Shown in pieces: positions 56,462-64,000 of a stretch of DNA of 64,000 nt. The position numbers and the translations under genes were made by a program. The stretch is from positions 26,987,790 through 27,051,789 of the forward strand of contig CM046836.1 of the NCBI GenBank assembly GCA_025618425.1, given 5' to 3'. The notes beneath the pieces were generated by a model that was given only the letters and a program-made list of their open reading frames with translations, had not been told where the DNA came from and searched no databases. Within the stretch, counting starts at the first letter, position 1, and every line of letters begins with the position of its first letter. This DNA comes from Heliocidaris tuberculata (taxonomy: Eukaryota > Echinodermata > Echinoidea > Camarodonta > Echinometridae).

Positions 56462-59400
56462 GTAAGATGCTGTAGATACATTCCTTTACATTCGCCTTTT
56501 TTACATAAGAAATGAGATTTGTTGAATTTCAGGTTATAAGGTTGTTTGTAACTCCGGCATTTCTTGAGTTTGAAAGCCGCTCGTACAGTCGTTGTTGGGG
56601 AGACACGCCGACACTTCGGGCTACTGGTTGGCCCGTTGGGCCGTTAAACCGTTAGGGACCGGCTGAATATAACGTTCGCTACTATTTTTTACGACCAGCT
56701 CAAAAAAGTTCTGTTGTATTTCGCCCTTTTCCTACTGTCACCTGTAGTGTAGAACGTACCTGACGTGCTTTCTGTAATTAATAGTCTTAAGTTTATTTAA
56801 TTTTAGATCTAATATTTTATTATTATTTTCAAATAGATCTTCTAGATCTAGATCTAGAGTAATGATAATATTTCAATTCAATTTCAAGAAGGGGGGGGGG
56901 GATGACGAATAACTTTCAAAGTTTCAATAAGGAAGAATAAATGAAATTGAAAAGCAACTTGTTGAGTATTTCATGGAAAGGTAATGCAGGACAGGAAAGT
57001 AGAATCTAGTCATGCTAGTTCTACGCCTTTCTTAGTCTTACTCTCTTTAAGCGGTCTAGTCCTTACTGCTTTAAGTTTAACTAGAGGGTCTAGACCGAAA
57101 ATTCATTTCTGTCTCTCATTCGTTCGCCTCTTAATTTTGGTTAGGGTCGGCCCAATAACTTCACATAAGTGTGAGCATGGTGAGTAGGGTCGGCCCTCAC
57201 TTAGACTTAGAGACAGAATTACGGGCCTATCACTCTGCTGTGCAAACTTACTGACCACCGAAGGCCAGTCGGCAGGTAGTTGGAAAAATTCATATTTTTT
57301 ATATTTTCATACATTTTTATACATCAAATAGATTAGGACTACTACTAGGCTCTATAACGGATCTGTTCACTTACCAATTTGACTGAATAATCCGTTTAAA
57401 AGCTCCTTTTTCAGGTAATTCAGGGTCCAAGGTATTCTCCGTTTGAAAATCTCGCAGCCGTATTCTAACTGTTATTAGTGTGTAAGTCAATGTGTATTCG
57501 GTTCGCACAGCAGATCGAACGGCCCACTTCTGTCTCTAAGTGAAGAGCCGACCCTACCAAAATAAGAGGCTAACGAATGAGAGACAGAATTTTCGGCCTA
57601 TCCTTTAACATGCCCATAATCAACTCCTTTGATTGTGAGCATCAACAGAAAGACAAGACAAGACAACTTCTGACCTGTTCTGCCTGGCTGCATTTCTTGG
57701 ATTGATTAATCTGCATCTGTTGTGCAGTTGCATACATGTATATATTTTAAACGATTGCAGATTATTTTTTCGATCGCATTTCACTCCCAGCACAACACTG
57801 AACACTCAACAGTAGATCTACGTTTACACTGCAGTCAGTAGCAGTCATGGCAGTGAGTGGTCATGGTCCGATCTGTCACTATGCTTTTCGACAAAAAAAA
57901 AAGGTTAAGAAAGTAGAATTAGGAATAAATTTTAATCTACATGTACATGTACTTAGCCTCATCCTCTTCGAATGTATACATTAGTAATAATCATGCTACA
58001 TGTAACTTCACATACTATTACTAGCATGACTAGTGTGAGTGACAATAAGAGGATAAAGTAAAGAAAGAGGTCCCACCTTGAATTTCCATTTTATTGTAGG
58101 GGTCTATAACCACCATGCACCACACCTCACGTTCGTGTCTGGCCAGGTTGGTTATCCGGACAGGTCACTTTCAAACAGTCAGTCAAACAATTTTTCATGC
58201 AAATTGTCCCAAATCTTTCACAAGATAAATTAACTGACAATTGTATGAATTGCAAATATTCACTTACAGGGGGTACATGCATTAGTGTTACCTGATGCAC
58301 ATTTTGGGTAAAAATCCAAAGGCAAAGTTGACAAGTTAATTTTTGTTACGTGTCCGGACCCACAACCTGCCATCATACATGTTGTATTATCCTCTTTTGG
58401 CAAATGCTTTTGGGTCAATTTCAACACAAGTCTTAAAATATTAATTTCAGTTGATTTGTAAATGTATGCCTAGATGTCCTCACATTCTTGTTTATTTCAA
58501 ATGTTACTTGTACACAAAAATATCTGATGTCATAGAAAGGATTTGGGGGGAAAAAAACAGGAAGGAGGGGACAAGAAACTAGGAATTCATTTTATTTGGC
58601 CTAATGACATACATTTATGAAGATTTTTACATCTATAATTTACAAAGGATGTGAGCTTCATGTGTATTACAATAATGTTTACATCACTTTTCAGAGTTTT
58701 TCAGATGAGACATGGTGCCCTGCCAATCCAGACTAAGATAAGCTGTTGCTGTTCAAGATTTTTGATAGCTCACTTGTTTTCTTTATGAAAAAAATGAATA
58801 TTCACCTACAAACAAATAGAATCTAGTCTCTGTGTGACTTATATCTAGACAAATTACCGGGTTGAATGTATCCCATTGATAATTGAAATATTCATAAACC
58901 CAATCTCAAGAGAATGCTTTGATTGGCCATTAGAAAAACCGAGTGCAGAGACTAATGGTTGCATTACATGCACGATAACTACCCCCTTGTTCTGGCGTTA
59001 TAGCATATGATTATCGTCTGTGTATTGGGAAGGTTGACAAATGTAAGTTCTAATAAAGAATTCCTCATACCAGACCGTAAGTAAAAAACTAGAATGCAAC
59101 ACTTGTTAGATTGTATAATTTACATGTATATGACCCTTGGGTTTGGTCTTAATTTCTTACTGAATGTTTTGTAATGTATACATCACAGATTGAAGGAAGT
59201 GCTTGCATGCATGTATGGGCATCCTTTCAAAATTATATAAGTGTAAAATTCTATTTAAGGGAACAATATTTAACAACATTAGAGGCCTGATTCTGACGGT
59301 TACAGGCACCGTTTTTATGAAAAAAAGAAATAAAAGCAATCAAAAAGGAATTGCTTATATGTTCAAGTAGAAAAAAGATTGGTAAATATACTTGTAGTAA

Positions 59401-61910
59401 TGAAAGCATACAGCTAGTTATTGTAATTTTTGTTTGGATTTTTAGATTCTTGTAGCCGAACCTTGCCTGCGAGGTTATCATCATCAGAGATGATCAAACA
59501 GTCACCAATGTCGTTGTCGAGGGCAACAAGTCTCCATGTACGGGTTCTCAGGAGCAATAGCAAGCTGCCAAAAACCATGCTCACTGACCTCCCAGATGAA
59601 CTCCTCATCTATCTACTGAAATTCCTCCCTATGTGTGATCTACAGAATATGTATAGAGTGAGTATTAAAGCAGAGATGAGATAGTTCTCCAAATCAGCTG
59701 ATCTCGGCAACTTCTGATTGGGGGGGGGGGGGGGTATTTAAAGTGTGCTCACTCAACCGTGATACGATGACAACCTCTTATGTTCACACAACATGTGATA
59801 CATTGTGGTAAAAATATCTGGAGTTATTTTTTTTCAATAAGCTGAATGGATTTTGCAATTTCAAATTCACGAGGGTTGAATTTTTTTTTAAATTGTGCTC
59901 ACCCAACCATAATAATGAGAAAAGTGTCAGGATAGATGTGAGGGGGTCAAGCGACGGATAATAAACAACAACACATAAATATGCACCAGAAACCGAATTT
60001 GCTGAAATCTTGTTTCACAGAATCCCCAAAATGACCCTTGTGACTTTTGAAAAGTGACAATTTTGCCTTTAATGTTTGCTCACTCATGCATGACTCAATG
60101 GATCAATCTCATTTTCACAGAAAAGTTAGTCAATAAGTGTAGGAACACTCCTGCCACGTTATTTTGCTCAAAACCTTTTCGTTAAAAAGTTACACCATTT
60201 TGATTAAGGGGGGAGTTACTTTTTTGGTTGTATTTAAAGTACTGCATGTAGATGTCAGTTTTAGAAAGTGTCAGTCATAGTTTACTGTAGTGCCTACCTT
60301 ACTGTATACATATGAATGCTTCTTGAAACCACAGATAAACAAACAATTCAAATGGCTGCTAGACTCTACTCCAAGGATATGGGCCAATGCTAGCGTGGTA
60401 GGAAGGTGGCCCTCCAACTCAACTGAAATGGAATGCTTTACCAGGTATGAATTCAACAAACTTTGAAATAATGAAAGAGAAACCAGTGACTTAATGTAAA
60501 GAGACTGTACCGTCATGTCGAGTATTGAGTATGATAAAGGCAAATTATTAAATGGTACATCTGACTACAAATAAATTGATAATTGAGCTAATTAATAAAG
60601 TCGCGGTCAAAACAGTCATGGGAAACCTGGAAAAGTCAAGGAAATTTTGAAAACATATTTTCGGGTCTAGATAATTTGTGACAAAAAAGAAGGAAAATTA
60701 CCAAAAGTCACTTTGCCATGTTAATCCTAAACCTAAACCTAACCCTAACCCTAACCCTTACCCTAATCCTAATCTTCACATTGTCCTTAACAAAAAACCA
60801 AATCATGACATTGACCTTAACCTTTGACCTTACGAGATATGGACGGAGGAGCAAATGTCGCAGGAGCATATGTCATGTCACCAAACAGATTGGTGAAAGT
60901 TTAAATGATATCGGAAAAGCAGCAGGAAAGTTATGAATTTATGAAAGTTGTAATCACTAACTACATATATGGGAAATTCAAATTGGCCAAATAGGTAATG
61001 TCACTTTGATGTAGTGGTGGACAACTTCCCCATTTGCTCTAACACAAAATGACTAAAATGTCTTCTTTTTTTCAAAAATTTATTACTTTGTAGGATCTTT
61101 TTCTTTCATGAGGACCTCTAACAATATAACTCATAATGAGTACATATAATTCTTCATTATAATTAACTTATAGGCTGTAGACTATAGTAATGATTACCTA
61201 TTGGGTTGTTGTGTATTATTTTTTCTTGACAGGGCTGCTGAATTAGGAAACCTGGAGGCTATGATCAAACTAGGTGTAGCATATTTGTACAGTGAAGGAG
61301 GTGAGAAAAGGAATGTCTTATTAAGTAATGTACCTTTAGTAAATTTTTTTTCTTGAATATTTTCTTTGATTTCTGGAGCCTTTAAGTTCTCACTAATAAG
61401 GACATAATTGATCAACAGTGTTATATTTTTATGTGAGGAAACCTTGATATAGGGAGCAAGCTGCGGGAACAATCAATTACCTGCTGAATTTATTTGGACT
61501 TTTTTTTTTTGGGGGGGGGTAGGGATTATTGTTATCTTTTGAGGGCTCATATCAACTTGACAACATAACAATGTGGTGTTATGCATGATACTTCAATATG
61601 TTTTTTCTTCTTGTCCATGACATAAGTACATTTAAATTCTTTAATGAAATTCCTCTGTTCCTTTGCTAATGAGGAAAAGTACACTATCAATTTATCTTCA
61701 TTTTCAGTGGAGTCCGCACTGTGCAAGGATGGGAGCAGAGCTGGCAGGTACTTTTCCAGTGCAGAGAAATTAGCACCCTGTAATAGTCCCTTCACATGGC
61801 TACTCATCCGTCCCCCTTGGAGCAACTGTGGAACTTGCTGCAAAGCCAGGGTCTTCCAATGTATGAAGGACCTTTCCAATGAGTCCAAGGTAGGGTTTTG
61901 TCTTCCTTTT

Positions 61911-61969
<59 letters not shown>

Positions 61970-64000
61970 GAATTAAATGAATGTTTCCTGGGCCCTCTTG
62001 CATAAAAAGTTTCGATTAAACGCAACTTGATTTTCAACCAATCAGGATCGCGTATTTTGGACTTGCGTTTAATTTTTTGAGTTGCGTTTAATCGCAACTT
62101 TTTATGCAAGAGGGCCCTGTTTGTGTAATGTGCATTGTTAACAATATTTTATTTATTTTCTTTAGCCAGTAATGCAGAATGGATTGAACTGCTAGAGGAA
62201 TTTAGAACCACATGAGCTTTATTTACTTTTTAAACTTTTTTGTTTTGTATTTTAATGAGCCACATGAGCATACTTTCATCCGAACTATTTTTTTTTTTTA
62301 ATGAATGTTTAGTTTTGTTTTGTGTGTCATTAGTTCCATGATGTGAATTTACTGGTAAATGTTAGAAGAAAAGAAATCGGATACTATAGCAATGGATAGA
62401 CCAAGGGCCATATTCTGAAAACTATAAATTATCTATTATTTTAAATGTAAAAAGCAAATTGTGTAAATTAAATAAACTTGTATCGGTGCTTCCGCAGATG
62501 TGTGATGATGGGTACTAAATAACATACTATTAGGTTTCAGAATACTGCCCATGGTCATTATTACATGAGTTTCTCTGTGTGCCCTTTTTGTAACCACAAG
62601 TAAATTTTATCTTTGTTTACAGGAAGCTGACCAATCAGTACTATTTTGCCTTGCCAAGCTTCATGCATTCATTGAGGTATGTAGTTCTTTCACAGTTCCT
62701 TGAGTTAAATTCTGATGCTGTCATCTTGTGCTCATTGCTTATTGGTTTGCCTATCAAAGCCCAGTATTATATAGAGAGTGATTCAGGTCAATCGCAACTC
62801 ACCTTGACTTTGCTGCAAATCACAACTCCTAACAGAAAAAATTTGTAGTTTTGCAAGTGATTGGAGGACTTTGATTCAGGTCAAGTACAATTCTTTGTGA
62901 GATGGGGAAAAATTAGAGCTGTTTGAGTAACTTCTTAACTGAGTGATAATGTCAATTTGTCTTCAGCTGTGACTAACAAACATTGATTTTCCCAAGCCTA
63001 GAGATTCATATTTTACTGGGGGATTCATACCTCCACTGCCCTTGTGTAGGCATGGACAATACAGTTAACTTTGCTTAAGTCGAATCTGTTGGGACCACAC
63101 AAAATAGTTCGACTTATGCGAAATTTAACTTAGGAAATGTAAATAACACATGTTTTGCATAGTTTGGTCAAAAAATTGATTCATCTTAGGTAAAGTTTGA
63201 CTTATGCGACTTCGAGTTATGCAGGGTTAATTGTAGATAGAATGTTATTTGTTTTATTCTCTCTTTCACAGGATATGGATCCCAGTGTGAAGAAGAGAAA
63301 TGGTCACCAGTCTGAATCCAGGCAATGGCTGAAGAAAGCATCAGATGCAGGAAGCGTGGCTGCCAGCTATGAATACTGGAAGAACGGGCTAATTGAAAGT
63401 GTGAGTCATGCATGAAAGTTACAATAACTGAGCCACAAATATAATCAGTGTATGACACATTTACGACAATTGCTCTGTCTTGAAAATGTTAGTCATATCA
63501 ATTTGCAGTCCATATCTAACAGCGCATAGAGAGACTCTCCAGCGCATTTTGTGCTTTGTTGTTATTATGAACATTGGTCAATTTTCTGATGTCAAGCCTA
63601 GACCCAACCCTGTATATCTACATATGTTATTGGCCATGAACCAAATCTAGATCTCAATACCATTTAACATAATGTAGCCATGAAAAAAACAGAGCAAATT
63701 GGATCTCAATATGACTGACTTTTTAATGTATCTTAATAGTGGCTAGGGTATAGGTCTATTGGACATACAACAAAGAGCACAATAAAATACATTTGCAGTA
63801 TATTGAAGGGGGGAAAAAAATAAGCGATTTGTGATATCTCTGTCAGCCATGGCTGTTTACTGTCCAAGGATGCACAGGTACTTTGAATGCTATTCATTCA
63901 GACAATTTATGGCACTGAATTTTATTTGTTTTCATTGTTCTTTCTTTGTCAATTTTTCCTCTCTCTCTCTCTTCAGACTAATGATCATGCAACTAGTCTG
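56455..64000 (+). CDS. CCNF: Cyclin F (CCNF) orthologue, 5' part, runs off the window
   Basis: Joined exons 56455-56461, 59446-59657, 60335-60444, 61233-61300, 61708-61889, 62623-62676, 63272-63400 and 63977-64000 (cut by the edge) give 262 residues with matching phases. F-box at about residues 47-90 (LTDLPDELLIYLLKFLPMCD..). Then come a Sel1-like AAELGNLEAMIKLGVAYLYS segment (cf. AAEKGNFEAAVKLGIAYLYN in vertebrates), the signature FTWLLIRPPWSNCGTCCKA, and a second Sel1-like segment. Cyclin F is the F-box receptor of an SCF ubiquitin ligase acting in S/G2. The cyclin box should lie beyond 64000. Confidence 0.93.
57090..57602. mobile_element. MITE family O, about 510 bp
   Basis: The left arm (GACCGAAAATTCATTTCTGT, CTCTCATTCGTTCGCCTCTT, TTAGGGTCGGCC) is inverse to the right arm (GCCGACCCTACCAAAATAAG, AGGCTAACGAATGAGAGACA, GAATTTTCGGCC). 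It lies in CCNF intron 1. Confidence 0.85.
58142..58265. repeat. Dispersed repeat, copy 2
   Basis: Matches 54990-55205 (GGTTGGTTATCCGGACAGGT; CAAATCTTTCACAAGATAAA; TTGTATGAATTGCAAATATT). Confidence 0.7.
59446..59657 (+). CDS. CCNF: CCNF exon 2 (F-box)
   Basis: Acceptor TTTTTAG. Residues 4-73 run from SCSRTLPARLSSSEM to LTDLPDELLIYLLKFLPMCD and LQNMYR. The LPDELLIYLLKFL core matches the LPEDVLFHILKWLS F-box start of vertebrate cyclin F. Donor GTGAGT in phase 0. Confidence 0.93.
60335..60444 (+). CDS. CCNF: CCNF exon 3 (F-box end)
   Basis: Residues 74-109, INKQFKWLLDSTPRIWANAS then VVGRWPSNSTEMECFT, and AG of Arg110. Corresponds to VHSQLKDLVDNHASVWACASF. Acceptor CCACAG, donor GTATGA. Confidence 0.92.
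60726..60772 (-). repeat. Interstitial telomeric-like tract
   Basis: Plus strand carries CCTAAACCTAAACCTAACCC, then TAACCCTAACCCTTACCCTA, i.e. about seven (TTAGGG)n-type units on the minus strand with single-base variants. Confidence 0.85.
60880..61140. mobile_element. Fragment of MITE family A, inverted
   Basis: GAAAGTTGTAATCACTAACT, ACATATATGGGAAATTC and CTTTTTCTTTCATGAGGACC are inverse counterparts of blocks at 37900-38150. The ends are missing. Within a CCNF intron. Confidence 0.7.
61233..61300 (+). CDS. CCNF: CCNF exon 4
   Basis: Completes Arg110, then AAELGNLEAMIKLGVAYLYS and EG (111-132), and one base of Val133. A Sel1-like motif, very close to vertebrate cyclin F. Acceptor TTGACAG, donor GTGAGA. 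Confidence 0.95.
61708..61889 (+). CDS. CCNF: CCNF exon 5
   Basis: Completes Val133, then residues 134-193, ESALCKDGSRAGRYFSSAEK then LAPCNSPFTWLLIRPPWSN and CGTCCKARVFQCMKDLSNES K. The WLLIRPPWSxxGxCCKA block is diagnostic for cyclin F. Acceptor TTTCAG, donor GTAGGG. Confidence 0.96.
61911..61970 (+). repeat. (TTG)n microsatellite by the exon 5 donor
   Basis: About 19 TTG triplets starting about 20 bp after the CCNF exon 5 donor. Poly-Leu/Gln/Thr frames over it are artefacts. Confidence 0.95.
61990..62117. mobile_element. MITE family K, 128 bp, copy 2
   Basis: Same 128-bp palindromic unit as 34546-34673 with identical ends (GGGCCCTCTTGCATAAAAAG). It lies in the CCNF intron just after the TTG repeat. 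Confidence 0.95.
62623..62676 (+). CDS. CCNF: CCNF exon 6
   Basis: 18 codons, EADQSVLFCLAKLHAFIE (194-211), phase 0 on both sides. Corresponds to KASILHCLGRVLSLFED. Acceptor TTACAG, donor GTATGT. Confidence 0.9.
63064..63235. mobile_element. Possible worn inverted-repeat element
   Basis: Motifs AGTTAACTTTGCTTAAGTCG and CGACTTCGAGTTATGCAGGG are imperfectly inverse, with repeated TTCGACTTATGCGA units inside. Weak case. Confidence 0.4.
63272..63400 (+). CDS. CCNF: CCNF exon 7
   Basis: 43 codons, DMDPSVKKRNGHQSESRQWL then KKASDAGSVAASYEYWKNGL and IES (212-254). A Sel1-like segment, cf. ALFEEAAHQGCLTSSYLLW in vertebrates. Acceptor TCACAG, donor GTGAGT, phase 0. Confidence 0.92.
63977..64000 (+). 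CDS. CCNF: CCNF exon 8, truncated by window edge
   Basis: After CTCTTCAG the frame reads TNDHATSL in phase 0 and continues past the edge. Too short to judge by itself; placed by acceptor, phase and a strong pyrimidine tract. Confidence 0.6.

Larger units (their letters stand above)
56462..59445 (+). other. CCNF intron 1
   Basis: About 3 kb between the inferred first exon and the F-box exon. It holds the family O element and a dispersed repeat; no other exon was recognised. Its first 200 bp are GC-richer (56580-56680) and could still be promoter or 5' UTR. Confidence 0.45.

Noticed and set aside
59157..59484. Minus-strand frames opposite CCNF exon 2
   Set aside because: Shadow frames with no family similarity; the plus strand carries the F-box.
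1..64000. tRNA, rRNA, CRISPR array or bacterial-style operon
   Set aside because: No cloverleaf-like segment, rRNA core or spaced direct-repeat array was seen; the genes are spliced and eukaryotic.
1..64000. Retroviral or other viral insertion
   Set aside because: No long terminal repeats, reverse transcriptase, integrase or capsid-like frame was recognised.

Overview
The window is animal nuclear DNA. It holds two split, intron-rich genes head to head, in AT-rich DNA crowded with short inverted-repeat transposons, GA and homopolymer microsatellites and short tacatgta palindromes. The repeat style (MITEs with C- or G-run ends, ACATGT-rich tracts, a TTAGGG-type telomeric motif) and protein sequences close to vertebrate orthologues but with long introns suggest a marine invertebrate deuterostome. 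A sea urchin or other echinoderm is the best guess. That is inference; no species can be proved from the sequence alone.

Layout. (1) 1-14454: no confident gene; transposon relics, a four-copy tandem repeat, and probably the HID1 3' UTR at the right edge. (2) 14455-55981, minus strand: a complete HID1 orthologue (Golgi/secretory-granule protein). I rebuilt 19 coding exons whose splice phases all match, giving 832 residues. It has two alternative last exons, a 27-nt microexon, and decayed tandem copies of several internal exons. (3) 55982-56454: a 473-bp head-to-head interval with a CRE, a CCAAT box and a GC box, probably a shared promoter. (4) 56455-64000, plus strand: the 5' part of cyclin F (CCNF). 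It has a 7-nt first coding exon (inferred), then the F-box and the start of the Sel1-like region; the gene runs off the right edge before the cyclin box.

The introns hold most of the remaining information. They contain at least a dozen inverted-repeat families, several present twice or more, and several flanked by TTAA. A 1.54-kb near-perfect fold-back element has its empty-site twin 5-6 kb away. A 5.5-kb element with terminal inverted repeats carries decayed internal repeats. A run of about 62 uninterrupted GAA triplets lies in HID1 intron 1, and a short interstitial telomeric tract lies in CCNF.

The two genes have no known joint pathway. HID1 acts in trans-Golgi and dense-core vesicle biogenesis, and cyclin F is the substrate receptor of an SCF ubiquitin ligase. 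Their link here is positional. No prokaryotic-style operon, CRISPR array or autonomous transposase gene was found.
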